A stretch of DNA of 64,000 nt from Symbiodinium natans (Eukaryota > Sar > Dinophyceae > Suessiales > Symbiodiniaceae). The position numbers and the translations under genes are program-made. The notes under the pieces were generated by a model. It saw only the letters and a list, made by a program, of their open reading frames with translations, had not been told where the DNA came from and made no database searches. The stretch spans positions 67,501 to 131,500 of the forward strand of contig CAJNDS010002844.1 in NCBI GenBank assembly GCA_905221605.1, given 5' to 3'. Of the stretch, positions 30,515 to 39,609 are shown in pieces; the stretch's first letter is position 1; each line of letters opens with the position of its first letter.

Positions 30515-30890
30515 GGCTTCTTTCGGTGCATTGTTTGTGGGGACTGGGTTTAGGGGTTTAAGGCTTGTTTGGGGTTATGGGGTTGGGGGTTTGGGTGTTT
30601 AGGGGTAGGGGTCTTGGGCTTAGGGCATGTTAGGTTCAGATTTTCGTTTCAGAGGCTTACGACTTTAGGGTTTAGGACTTTGTACAGGGAGCTTACTCCA
30701 GTGCTTCGCAGGTTTCAGGAAGGTGGTTAGAGGGGTTTTAGGGCTCCAGGTTTTGGGGCGTGGGTTTCGGGATCCCATTGAAGACGAGACTCTGGGAAAA
30801 AAGGCCTTAGGTGGGTCTGTGACCCTACTCTTGGGGTTTCTGGGGGTGTAGGGTTTATGGGCTTTACGGGCTTGGGGGTTTAAGGCTTCG
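30515..30890. repeat. G-rich degenerate telomere-like block (probable intron)
   Basis: GGGTTTAGGGGTTTAAGG, GGGTGTTTAGGGGTAGGGG, GACTTTAGGGTTTAGGAC and similar; strongly G/T-rich on the plus strand and bounded by coding-like exons on both sides. Confidence 0.6.
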
Positions 30891-30893
30891 GGT

Positions 30894-30986
30894 ATGACGG
30901 CCAACATGCTGATGCCGGATGCCCCCCCCGACAAGGATCCCCACCTCTTGGCTCTGCGTGTCGCGGCACAGCTGCGGCTGCGATAA
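30894..30986 (+). CDS. Coding-like exon, 30 codons
   Basis: ATG-started frame with very high G/C at third positions: MTANMLMPDAPPDKD, PHLLALRVAAQLRLR, then TAA. Possibly ends earlier at a GA donor (CTGC/GATAAT). Contains a C8 run (30931-30938) where an indel would change the frame. Confidence 0.42.
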   Translation: MTANMLMPDAPPDKDPHLLALRVAAQLRLR

Positions 30987-31139
30987 TTCGAGCTCCTACG
31001 TGTTGCTCTGCTTCTTCGGAGCTCGCTGACCCATTAGGTTTGGGTTTAGGGGAGGGTTGGGAATGAGGGCTTAGCGCATTTATAAGGGCTTAAGGAGGGC
31101 TGGGGTGTTGGGGCCTACATTCCAACCCAATTCCACAAG

Positions 31140-31239
31140 CTTTCTAAACCATGCGCGCAACGTCCTCTTCGCCGGGGAGATAACCAGCCACGATGCCGGT
31201 GCACCTCGGGCTTGGGAGGGCACACTGCCAGTCCTGAAG
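31140..31239 (+). CDS. Coding-like exon with GC donor
   Basis: Acceptor TTCCACAAG before 31140 and donor AAG/GCAGGG after 31239. Reads FLNHARNVLFAGEITS, HDAGAPRAWEGTLPVLK. High third-position GC. Preceded by G-rich and followed by C-rich telomere-like DNA, so both flanking introns carry that sequence. GC donor matches the dinoflagellate pattern seen in the 1-2354 gene. Confidence 0.48.
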
Positions 31240-31244
31240 GCAGG

Positions 31245-31415
31245 GTTTTTGCCCCCAAAAAAAAACGCCCCAAAAACTTTACAGTCTTCAAAGCCCGAAG
31301 GCCCCTGAACTCCACACCGCAAAAGCCCAAAAGTCCCGAAGCAAAAGAACACAACCCTAACCCTAAACCCTCTGAGCCAAACCCTGAACCTCAACCCAAC
31401 ACCCTACACTTTGAA
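31245..31415. repeat. C-rich degenerate telomere-like block (probable intron)
   Basis: Includes CCCTAACCCTAAACCC at 31355-31370, the closest approach to a regular telomeric repeat in the window, and CCCTGAACC / CCCTACACTT words. Confidence 0.6.
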
Positions 31416-31770
31416 GCAAACCCCCCAACTATACACTCACCAGCCTCCTCAGCACTCACCAAAGTCAAAGAATAAATCTATGGATGGATAGATAGATATC
31501 CAATACTAAGCGTTTGCTTCGAACATCCCCACTCGAAAGCAAAGCAACCGGAGGGATATTCTACAGGATAACCTCCCGATCGAACTTGATTGGAAGCAGG
31601 AGTCTGAGATGTGCTGGGGTGTTGGGCATAGGGTGTTCGGGTCCATCGCAGATTGATGAAAGGGATGCAAATTTAGGCAGTCGGGATGTGGTGCTTTGGT
31701 TTAGGGATGTAGGGGCTTAATTTAGGGTTCAGGGTTCACGCTGTAGAGCTGGGCGGATTCGTGTTGTCAG

Positions 31771-32008
31771 GCAGAGTTGTTGAAACACGCTCTGTAGCAT
31801 GCAAGTCACCTTTACAAGAAATGCTGCACCGCTGCCATAAGCCCCGAGGCAGCCAGGCCGACGAACACAGTATTAACGAAAAAGGTGCAATGCAATACAT
31901 GAAGCAGGATTGTTGGAAGACCCAGCCCGATTACCGTAGTGCGCAGAGAGTAGCAACAGCGGGGGCGTCTCGTCCCATCTCGGGCGTCTACCTTCGTTCA
32001 CATTCTAG
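31771..32008 (+). CDS. Coding-like exon, about 78 codons, hypothetical
   Basis: Acceptor GTGTTGTCAG at 31761-31770. Reads RVVETRSVACKSPLQE, MLHRCHKPRGSQADEH, NEKGAMQYMKQDCWKT and YRSAQRVATAGASRP; a GT donor (GGTTGACGG) follows. Clear coding composition. Part of the plus-strand series that ends at 32465. Confidence 0.48.
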
Positions 32009-32218
32009 GGTTGACGGCCTGGTTGAGGGTTCGCATGGGGCTTCGGGTAGGAGTTCAGTTTGGGTACACAAGGGTCGGTCCTTTATGGGTTGCAGGGGTG
32101 AATTCGGGTTCGATTTTTTGGGATGTTTGTGGGGTTAAGAATTTCGGGACTTCCGACCTAAGTAGATTGAAAATGCACGGGCAATACAGAGTAAGGTTTA
32201 GGCTACAGTCTACTGCAG

Positions 32219-32316
32219 CTGTATCGATGCAAAGCACAACATCGCAACTGCTGAGGCTGCTGAGGCTCCAGGATTCGAAGTTCAACAACTGCACTCCGAA
32301 ATCTGCCGCCCAAAGG
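32219..32316 (+). CDS. Coding-like exon, hypothetical
   Basis: Acceptor TACTGCAG at 32211-32218. Reads CIDAKHNIATAEAAEA then PGFEVQQLHSEICRPK; GT donor within AAGGGTTTAAGG. Acidic helical sequence, very unlike the surrounding G-rich DNA. Confidence 0.48.
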
Positions 32317-32390
32317 GTTTAAGGTTCCTGCTGTGGGGGTTGGGCTTTATACTGGGTGCTGCTCATGTTTAGGCGTTGGGGCTTCGTCAG

Positions 32391-32465
32391 CGTGTTGAGA
32401 TGTCGTCCTTGAAGTCCAGGCTTAGAACCACTTATTGTAACCTGGATGAGGCCTTACAGCCCTGA
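32391..32465 (+). CDS. Probable terminal exon, 24 codons plus TGA
   Basis: Acceptor GGCTTCGTCAG at 32380-32390. Reads RVEMSSLKSRLRTTYC then NLDEALQP and TGA at 32463-32465. Closes the plus-strand exon series of 30.0-32.5 kb; phase with exon 32219 is not resolved. Confidence 0.42.
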   Translation, partial: RVEMSSLKSRLRTTYCNLDEALQP

Positions 32466-33147
32466 CAAGCTCATTCGTGCATCCTGCTGCGAAGGAAGAA
32501 ACCCCTAAACAAAAAGGATAGCAACCTCAGTGATTCAGACCACTCCCCTCGCACGTTTAGCCGAAGCCCTGAGGCCGAAGCTCCACCCCAAGCCTTAAAC
32601 CATAAAGCCTGAACTAAACAATACTTAACTAGACTCCAAGTTTTAACGCTGAACCCTCACTCCTAACCGTAATCACAGGAAGAGCAGGACGGGCCACTGT
32701 CCGTAGAGAGGAGATTCGCGAGCGTGGAATCTGCCTCTGCCTTGTGATAGGATGTGATAGGAGATACGGTTCAAGGCTTATAGGGTTAACCAAGTTTAGC
32801 CTCCAAGGCTTTAGAACTTGAAGGCATAATTGAGAGCGTGGAGGTTCGAGGTTTGAAGTTAGCTGGGTTTTTAGGTACTGGAATGCTGTTGGATGCCTTG
32901 AAACCAGAACCAAGTCATACCAAGTCCCAAACCAGTAACCATAAGAAGCCCCAACCCAAGAACCGCGGAACCTTTTGGAGGAAGGCCCCAAACTTGGACT
33001 TTAGGGCCATATAGAGCTTGATAGCTTCATAGCTTCACATCTCAAGCCCATTCCCTGCGTCGCATTGCAAGCGTGGGAGTTAAGTGGAGAAGACTCTGAG
33101 GGGCAGCGCGGCATTCCAGGCTTAACCCGCTGTGAATCGTTCCTGCG
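32466..33147. other. Intergenic between convergent units; no gene recognised
   Basis: Mixed sequence with C-rich telomere-like words near 32590-32660 and a CATAGCTTCA duplication near 33025. Separates a plus-strand unit ending at 32465 from a minus-strand exon ending at 33148. Confidence 0.4.
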
Positions 33148-33495
33148 CTACCTGACCCTTGCCAGGACTTCCAAGACCCTCTTGGTAAACTCAGCATGTG
33201 AAACAACATCCTCCAGTCCCTTGCCATTCGGCACGGACGAATAACGTTCGAAACAAACTTGGCCTAAAAGATCATGATCAGAACCCAGGCTGGACTGTAA
33301 GAAACTGAAGAAGGTGGAGGCTTGCAAATGCCTGGAAGCAAGGCTAGACATACCCGAAGTACGATACAAAAAACTAAACAGGTCTAGCGTACCACTGCAA
33401 ACAAAGCGGGCAAACTTCAAGTCCGCCGACCCCGGCAAGGGGGTGAGCGCTGGGTGAAGCACAAGCTCTGTTTCCAAGCGAACACAACGATCGCC
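33148..33495 (-). CDS. Coding-like exon, 115 codons plus stop, hypothetical
   Basis: Acceptor GAGTTAG just before 33495, stop TAG at 33150-33148. Reads LVLHPALTPLPGSADL, KFARFVCSGTLDLFSF, HLQASTFFSFLQSSLG, DLLGQVCFERYSSVPN and HAEFTKRVLEVLARVR. Even codon use and a plausible globular composition. Probably a terminal exon of a minus-strand gene whose upstream exons were not found. No family recognised. Confidence 0.5.
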   Translation of the reverse strand, partial: GDRCVRLETELVLHPALTPLPGSADLKFARFVCSGTLDLFSFLYRTSGMSSLASRHLQASTFFSFLQSSLGSDHDLLGQVCFERYSSVPNGKGLEDVVSHAEFTKRVLEVLARVR

Positions 33496-33940
33496 CTAAC
33501 TCCCTCTACCCCCCTCCTCTCCTAAACCCATCCGCACCCCACCCTCCTTGCATCCCCCACTAAAAAACTGAAATAGAGAAATACAAGAAACCACCCCCGC
33601 CCTCCTCCTGTGGGTTCGCCAACCACACCCAAACCAAAAAAGACAACAAGTCTTCGTTGCGTGCTGTTTTCTGTGACGCCCTTACCCCCAAAACTCCCCT
33701 GCCTACCCCCCCTTGAAGACTCATGAAAAATGCGCGTTTGGGTGTGTCGCCCGGGACCTCCCCACCCTCTGCCGGGACCCGTGAGGGGCGTAAGGGGTGC
33801 AAGGTGTAAGGGGTGTCAGATGTGGGGCCTCACTGGGCCCCCTCTGGAACCCCCTTTCAAGACGACTCTGATAAGTTCTTCAAATCCTGATGATGGGGAT
33901 TCTCCCTAACGGCATAACGGATGACCAGCTGGGAGTTTGA

Positions 33941-34021
33941 AGCTTGAAACGCGACCTACGGGAGCTTCGGGAGCTGCGCGAGCTTAGCGATCTTCGGGCG
34001 CTTCGCGAGCTTCACTTGTAG
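33941..34021 (+). repeat. GAGCTTCGG-type repeat encoding an LRE triplet run
   Basis: Degenerate 9-base repeat (CGGGAGCTT, CGCGAGCTT). The plus frame reads LKRDLRELRELRELSD then LRALRELHL and TAG. May be a small exon or just a repeat; continues as GAAGCTC / CTTCGC words to about 34080. Confidence 0.5.
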
Positions 34022-34165
34022 TCTGAAGCTCATGAGCGTCGCTTTTTAAGCCTGGTGAGCTTCGCGCTTCGCACTTCGAAATCAAGGTTCAGCACTTGTT
34101 TGGCGCTTGGGGCTTGCTAAGAGTTTGCGTGTACAATAATGCTGTGCTCGCTGTAGTATAAGGGC

Positions 34166-34194
34166 CTCCCCCCCCCCCCCCAAAAAAAAAAAAA
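34166..34194. repeat. Poly-C joined to poly-A
   Basis: About 14 C followed directly by 13 A. Confidence 0.9.
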
Positions 34195-34213
34195 TGTGGC
34201 ATTGGACTCCAGA

Positions 34214-34295
34214 TTTGGGTTGAGAGGTTGAGGGTTGAGGGCTTGAGAGGTTGAGGAGCTTGGCCTTTGGGGAGTTGAGGGGTTGAGAGGTTCTG
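34214..34295. repeat. GTTGAGAG degenerate tandem repeat
   Basis: Words GGTTGAGAGGTTGAGGG, GGCTTGAGAGGTTGAGG and GAGTTGAGGGGTTGAGAGG repeat with 8-9 base period. Confidence 0.75.
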
Positions 34296-34309
34296 CCTCG
34301 GAAGAATGG

Positions 34310-36220
34310 GGCTGCGGAATAATCCGAACCACCCATGCACGAGGGCAGCTTGTGGGCTGCTCCCTTGAAAACTTGTTTGGAGCCTTGTTTCGCTCGCAAA
34401 TCTATTTTGTTTTTAGAAGCTCGGCTCCAGACATTGTAGGGATCTGAAGCTGCACTCTGGCCAAGCCTTGACATTTATGAGGGCCTAAGGGCTCCAGGCC
34501 TTCTGATTCATCAACCTTTTTGTCCACCCTCCCCCATCCCCGCCCCGAGAACTTCGCATTGTTCCGAGTGTCATTGGGGGAGGGAAGGTCCCTGAATAAC
34601 TTTTCAAAGTTCGCAGCACAGCGCGGAATGTTGCTAAAGCGAGCGCAACACTACACAAATACTTGTACGCATTCATGTACATATCTATTTTCTGTGTAGT
34701 ATAGATTAGGAAAGTACAAACGTAAAACAAGGCCTCAGGGCTGCGAGGTCTGAGTGTCCCGCAGCAGGCCCGGGCGCAGGAGCAGCCCCTGAAGTGGCTT
34801 TGGCTTTCGCCTGGCTTCGCCGGATAGGGCTTTAAGTAGGGCGCGTTTATAAGCTTTCACAGGGTTGCATAATGGTTTAAGGAGTGTTTTATAGGAACTT
34901 TGGGGTTTCATGAGGCTTTTCGGTGGGGTGAAGGCTGTAGGGTTTGGGGCTACAAGTAGAAGGCTGCATGGGTATATTCTTGGGGCTTCAGGGTTTATCA
35001 CTGTAGTGATTGTAGTGCTGGGCATCTGAAGTATGTTGCACTTTCGATGGTACGGCGTCAGCTCCGCATAACAGCACTCTGCTGTGTCGCTTGCCATGCA
35101 CTGCAGCCTAAACCATAAACCCCAAGTGCGAGCAGATGCCTCCCTACCCAACTCCGATCTAGACTCCTTCCAACATGTCAGCAGGACATGTTATATCAGC
35201 TGGTACAGATACTTTCCGCGCGGCAAAGCAACCACAGTCTCACGCTCTAAACCCTGAAAACTGTCGAATAGTGACTGCGAACGGACTTCAGCAGAATGTA
35301 AGAGCACGGATGAGCAATGCCTTGCGACCCATTGCAGCTGCTCACTCACATGCCAGTGCTGGTGCTCGTGCCAGGGCTGGGAGCTGCTTGTGCTGGTTCT
35401 GGTGATGCTTCTGGATTTGCCAGTCCATCTGCAGTGCTTGCTGCGCGCTGCCGGTGTAAGAGAACGGTTCTATGCCTATAGCCCTGGTAAAAATGTTGTG
35501 GAATCACATGGGTTTCGCAGAGTTCGGAGTACGTCCATGCTGATGTGATGCAACCATGAATCCCCATGAGTTAGAAGTTCTACGAAACTTTCATGGCGTT
35601 TCAGAGCATGACGGACCCCTAAAGCATAGACAAGAAACCCTCCATGGAAGGATCCTTGTTATAAGGACAGACCCCTAAATCAGCTATCCTAAGTTTCTGA
35701 AACCTCCATATTCAAGCTCATCATACCTGAGCCAGTGAATCGAAGCCAGCACCAAGGGTTGACAACAAGAGCTAGCTTGAGCTAGCTTGACTTTCGGGGG
35801 CCCACACTAGAGAGTCTTCAACATCTCGGATGTCCCAGCCGATGTAATCGTCACCGGGTCCTCTCGAGTTTCGTGAAAGAATCGTAAAACACTTCCGTGC
35901 CTCCTTTATCGATTACATGTTGTGCAATACAGTGAGACCACTGTATGAGAAACCCTTGTGATCCGGGGACTTTGGGCGATGTTGCGGTTGCCGTTTAGCT
36001 AAACTAGGGGTACTCGGGGCCACTTTCTGAAAATGTTGCCTGCAAACCCTGCGGGCCTCCATGCCTAAACACAAAAAGTTTTTTTGGTTGCTATTATACC
36101 CTATAAACCCTCTGCATCCTATAAATCCCACAAACCCAGAAACCCGAGCAAAGCTCTAAATCCTACAAAAGCCCTAATAACCCTCTAAACCCTTATACGC
36201 CCTATGCAAACGAGATGTGT
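34310..36220. other. Gene-poor stretch with telomere-like words
   Basis: No convincing exon. A weak ATG plus frame at 35175-35405 (MSAGHVISAGTDTFRA) is open. Contains a perfect tandem GAGCTAGCTT duplication at about 35770-35790, GCTGGTGCTCGTG-type repeats near 35355-35400, G-rich words at 34860-35000 and a C-rich telomere-like block at 36095-36205. Confidence 0.4.
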
Positions 36221-36224
36221 TTGA

Positions 36225-36300
36225 TGACCGCAGGCGGATTCGAACGCGAACCCGTTGATTCGAAGGTCGACGCCTTACGCACCAGAGCATTGAAACATAC
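36225..36300 (-). tRNA. Decayed tRNA-like element (pseudogene or tRNA-derived SINE head)
   Basis: On the minus strand: A-box-like TGGTGCGTAAGG, an anticodon-arm-like CTTCGAA (reads as TCG if it were tRNA-Arg) and B-box-like CGTTCGAATCC (10 of 11 to GGTTCRANYCC). The D-arm can pair (ATGC/GCGT), the anticodon stem has a C-A mismatch and an 8-base loop, and the T-stem and acceptor do not pair, so it is not a working tRNA gene. Confidence 0.3.
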
Positions 36301-36327
36301 AGTCTGAAGAGCCAGTTAAGCTTGTGA

Positions 36328-36915
36328 TTGAGATTTGCACTTCAAAGGTCCTCCCCAGACGCGGGGGAGCCACATTCTAGAGCTTTCAGCCGCCATTCTT
36401 CGGAGAAAGCCAGAGCCGAAACGCTGGCAAAACCAAAGGAATCCATTGGGAGCCGGGATCTTGTCAATCAGGAACAACTTGCCTGGTTTCATCTGGCAGG
36501 ACAACTGCTTGTACACATGGACTCCTCTGTTGACATTTCGTCTAGACCCACACCACTATCATGTTCAGCCTGCTCAAGTACAAGCCGAAACAGCCACAAA
36601 AGACAGATATACGTACAAGACTCCGCAAACTGCCCTCATATATCGACTTTCGTCTTTGCATACAGGGATTCACCTACTTGTCGTGAAAGCAGAGGCAAAC
36701 GTTGCGCATTGGCTTCTTTCCGCGTAACGCGACAGCTTAAGCCTGAAGTCCTGCAGAGGCTCATCTGGCAGTCTGCCGGGCATCCTTGCGTAGCCACAGA
36801 CCCTCGGGTCTCTAGACCGTCATCGAGACTTCCACGCAAGAGAAGCACTGGCCAGAGCGCCACACTTCGCTACCTTCGGTCTTGCGACGCCTCTGGGAGG
36901 GTCTGGTTTGCCTGA
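36328..36915 (+). CDS. Long open frame, doubtful gene
   Basis: 195 codons from ATG with pieces such as KARAETLAKPKESIGS and NQEQLAWFHLAGQLLV. An overlapping plus frame (36335-36727; KDRYTYKTPQTALIYR, HTGIHLLVVKAEANVA) is equally protein-like. One frame of this length is about what chance allows in a window this size. Confidence 0.25.
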   Translation: MRFALQRSSPDAGEPHSRAFSRHSSEKARAETLAKPKESIGSRDLVNQEQLAWFHLAGQLLVHMDSSVDISSRPTPLSCSACSSTSRNSHKRQIYVQDSANCPHISTFVFAYRDSPTCRESRGKRCALASFRVTRQLKPEVLQRLIWQSAGHPCVATDPRVSRPSSRLPRKRSTGQSATLRYLRSCDASGRVWFA

Positions 36916-37072
36916 GGTCTGGCTGCGAATCCGTTCACGAGAACCAAGCACCGCCTATCAGACCAGCTTAGGGGCCTGTTTCAAGTTAAGGGCCTTACAT
37001 CCCTAACCCACCTCGTCTGCCTCCCCCGTGGCGCGCATGCGGGCAACACCTTCGACTAGCTGACGGCTAAAA

Positions 37073-37279
37073 ATGCTACCTGCTAATTCAGTCAGAATGA
37101 AATTGCACTATCCTGCTAGATACCCCTGCTTGGCCTGGCCGCCGCTGTGCACACAGAGCCGCACGCCACATTTCGGGGCATGCTCGCTTCGCATGCTTCG
37201 AAGTTCTGGCCTATCCTCTGGCCAATGCCTGATCAATGCTCAGCCGGCATGCAGCAACACGCCTGTGGCCTTCCTCTGA
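37073..37279 (+). CDS. Small ATG frame, 68 codons, identical in both duplicates
   Basis: Reads MLPANSVRMKLHYPAR, YPCLAWPPLCTQSRTP and LSSGQCLINAQPACSN before TGA. The same frame at 38816-39022 is identical at every base, while differences begin a few bases after the stop. Identity may only reflect a very recent duplication. Confidence 0.25.
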   Translation: MLPANSVRMKLHYPARYPCLAWPPLCTQSRTPHFGACSLRMLRSSGLSSGQCLINAQPACSNTPVAFL

Positions 37280-38037
37280 AAGTTGCATACCATTATTTGC
37301 TTAGCCTTTGCTTAGCCGCTTAGCCTGGTATGCAAAATTGCAGACACTTGAGAGAGCAGGGACATTGGTCACCAACGAGTTCGGCCTGAAAATCACAACT
37401 GCTTGAAGCAAAACAACAGTGACTCATCATGTAAGAGGGTGCTCAAGAGGTCTCACTGCAAGGACCCAGAAATTGGCATTCGGCGCGCAGCTGAACCTGA
37501 GCCTTGCGCAAGCCCGCTTCAAGTGTCTTGATGGCACACTTCAGGGAAAAGGGAACAGTTTAGGGTTTAGGTGTGAAGCTCATTCTTGTTTTTTGGGTTG
37601 CACGATAATAGCCTTTGAAAGGATTTTGCTAGGTTGAGGGTTTAGGGTTTATGTCCGAAACTCGTTCAGTTGAGGGCATTTGTGCTTGCCCAATATTTTT
37701 AAGGATGATTTTTGGTTGCAAGACCTTCTCCCCCCCTTAACCCGGACAGTCGAGCCAGTGTGCAGGAGCCATGGCTTGGCCACTGATACACGATTCCATC
37801 GGCTAACGTGGGGCAGGATCCGGGAGCAAGAGGAAGAAATCGACATAATAGGCACGACCACTGGAGCCCTGGAAGGACGTCCAGGCGGGGCTCCTCCTCT
37901 TGCAAGGAGGCAGCTGCAGCAAACCAATTCCGCACAGCCTCCCCCGTAGGACAAATCTAGGTCTGTGCCAAGACCAACACACACCTCAGCCCTGTCGCCC
38001 AGCCCGTATGTGACGAAAGGCAGACCCAGCGCACAGT

Positions 38038-38502
38038 CTAAGGGTGTTGCCACTTGGCCCTTGGCAACCTTCTGAGGCATCTTGCACGGAAACAGAGGTG
38101 AGCAAAGTTGTCATCGCGAAGCGTGGACAACGCCACACCTGCAGCTAGCCCGCTATACATCTTTGGTGCCGCATGCTCAGGTATGCTGGGAAGTCCAGCA
38201 CTCTGCCAGATGGCCTGTTGACTGCCTCTTTCGTCGTATGCCACACCTCGGACACTCGGACAGATTGGTTTCGCCAGGTGTGATGCCCTTATACGCCCTT
38301 GACCTTGCAGCCCCTGCAACACCCCTAAATCTGCGTCATTGACTGGAAGACCAGGAGTTGTCCGCTGGGCCTCTGCACACCTCTTGATGCCTGGGCGCTG
38401 CATCGGGAACTGGAGAACTTGCCATACTGGGGCACTGAGGTCCCGGAGGCTGATCTCCTTGACCCTTTGGCTGCTGAATCCAGTCCTATCCCGCAAGTCC
38501 AA
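38038..38502 (-). CDS. Coding-like frame in duplication copy 1, hypothetical
   Basis: 154-codon minus frame: RASHLAKPICPSVRGV, AYDERGSQQAIWQSAG, MYSGLAAGVALSTLRD and DNFAHLCFRARCLRRL. Frame ends at 38038 because of a one-base difference to copy 2, where it reads on. Part of it (around 38226-38290) resembles sequence at 47452-47512, suggesting a dispersed element. Confidence 0.35.
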   Translation of the reverse strand: MDLRDRTGFSSQRVKEISLRDLSAPVWQVLQFPMQRPGIKRCAEAQRTTPGLPVNDADLGVLQGLQGQGRIRASHLAKPICPSVRGVAYDERGSQQAIWQSAGLPSIPEHAAPKMYSGLAAGVALSTLRDDNFAHLCFRARCLRRLPRAKWQHP

Positions 38503-38783
38503 CCCGCGTTAACCTTTGAAGACCAATGCGGACAGGCACTAGTATCTCGTGGCCGTTATGCACTTCGGATCATGCCCTCGCACGGCAAACAAACGTCAAT
38601 CAACAATTAGATGCCGTGACAAAGTGGACAAAATTGAATCTGCAAGCAACATTCTTGGCCAGCCTCACGACTGACGTGTTGCCAGTCGTGTTGCGAGTTC
38701 CTGCCCTCACTGGCGGGCGACGTTGCAAGACGAGGGCCTCTCCCCAGCTTGCCACGTTTTGGGAACCAAAACATGACTGTCTT

Positions 38784-39564
38784 GGGCAACACCTTCGACT
38801 AGCTGATGGCTAAAAATGCTACCTGCTAATTCAGTCAGAATGAAATTGCACTATCCTGCTAGATACCCCTGCTTGGCCTGGCCGCCGCTGTGCACACAGA
38901 GCCGCACGCCACATTTCGGGGCATGCTCGCTTCGCATGCTTCGAAGTTCTGGCCTATCCTCTGGCCAATGCCTGATCAATGCTCAGCCGGCATGCAGCAA
39001 CACGCCTGTGGCCTTCCTCTGAAAGTTGCTTACTATTATTTGCTTAGCCTTTGCTTAGCCGCTTAGCCTGGTATGCAAAATTGCAGACACTTGAAAGAAC
39101 AGGGACATTGGTCACCAACGAGTTCAGCCTGAAAATCACAACTGCTTGAAGCAAAACAACAGTGACTCATCAGGTAAGAGGGTGCTCAAGAGGTCTCACT
39201 GCAAGGACCCAGAAATTGGCATTCGGCGCGCAGCTGAACCTGAGCCTTGCGCAAGCCCGCTTCAAGTGTCTTGATGGCACACTTCAGGGAAGGCCAGGGA
39301 CCAGGCGGGGCTCCTCCTCTTGCAAGGAGGCAGCTGCAGCAAACCAATTCCGCACAGCCTCCCCCGTAGGATAAATCTAGGTCTGTGCCAAGACCAACAC
39401 ACACCTCAGCCCTGTCGCCCAGCTCGTATGTGACGAAAGGCAGACCCAGCGCACAGTCTAAGGGTGTTGCCACTTGGTCTCTTGGTAACCTTCTGAGGCA
39501 TCTTGCACGGAAACAGAGGTGTGCAAAGTTGTCATCGCGAAGCGTGGACAACGCCACACCTGCA
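38784..39564. repeat. Segmental duplication, second copy (about 781 bp)
   Basis: Directly adjoins the first copy in tandem. The two homologous parts are joined after only 9 bases (39292-39300) instead of 332, so about 323 bases were lost here or gained in the first copy. A one-base difference near 39478 changes the minus reading frame relative to the first copy. Confidence 0.9.
38816..39022 (+). CDS. Second copy of the 68-codon frame
   Basis: Base-identical to 37073-37279. See that entry; no independent evidence of coding. Confidence 0.25.
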   Translation: MLPANSVRMKLHYPARYPCLAWPPLCTQSRTPHFGACSLRMLRSSGLSSGQCLINAQPACSNTPVAFL

Positions 39565-39605
39565 CGACTCAGCAGGCACCGGCCCGCTAGGCCGCTAAAG
39601 TACAA
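39186..39605 (-). CDS. Fused coding-like frame in duplication copy 2
   Basis: 139-codon minus frame. Starts with VALSTLRDDNFAHLC, continues through GLPFVTYELGDRAEVC and DLDLSYGGGCAELVC, crosses the deletion junction and ends in SLKCAIKTLEAGLRKA, QVQLRAECQFLGPC. The last part also exists alone in copy 1 (37547-37441) after an acceptor-like CCCTGAAG. The fusion is a by-product of the 323-base difference. Confidence 0.35.
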   Translation of the reverse strand: MYFSGLAGRCLLSRAGVALSTLRDDNFAHLCFRARCLRRLPRDQVATPLDCALGLPFVTYELGDRAEVCVGLGTDLDLSYGGGCAELVCCSCLLARGGAPPGPWPSLKCAIKTLEAGLRKAQVQLRAECQFLGPCSETS

Positions 39606-39609
39606 TCAC

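Larger units (their letters stand above)
37041..38783. repeat. Segmental duplication, first copy (1743 bp)
   Basis: 37041-37548 matches 38784-39291 almost base for base (a handful of substitutions, no gaps), and 37881-38143 matches 39301-39564. Between them this copy holds 332 bases (37549-37880), including TTTAGGGTTTAGG words, that the second copy lacks. Confidence 0.9.

Noticed and set aside
24180-31420. True telomere or chromosome end
   Set aside because: No perfect tandem (TTTAGGG)n tract; orientation changes repeatedly and coding-like exons lie in between.
34089-34474. Overlapping minus frames with LNPQPLNP-type repeats
   Set aside because: They are translations of the GTTGAGAG simple repeat and the poly-C/poly-A tract.
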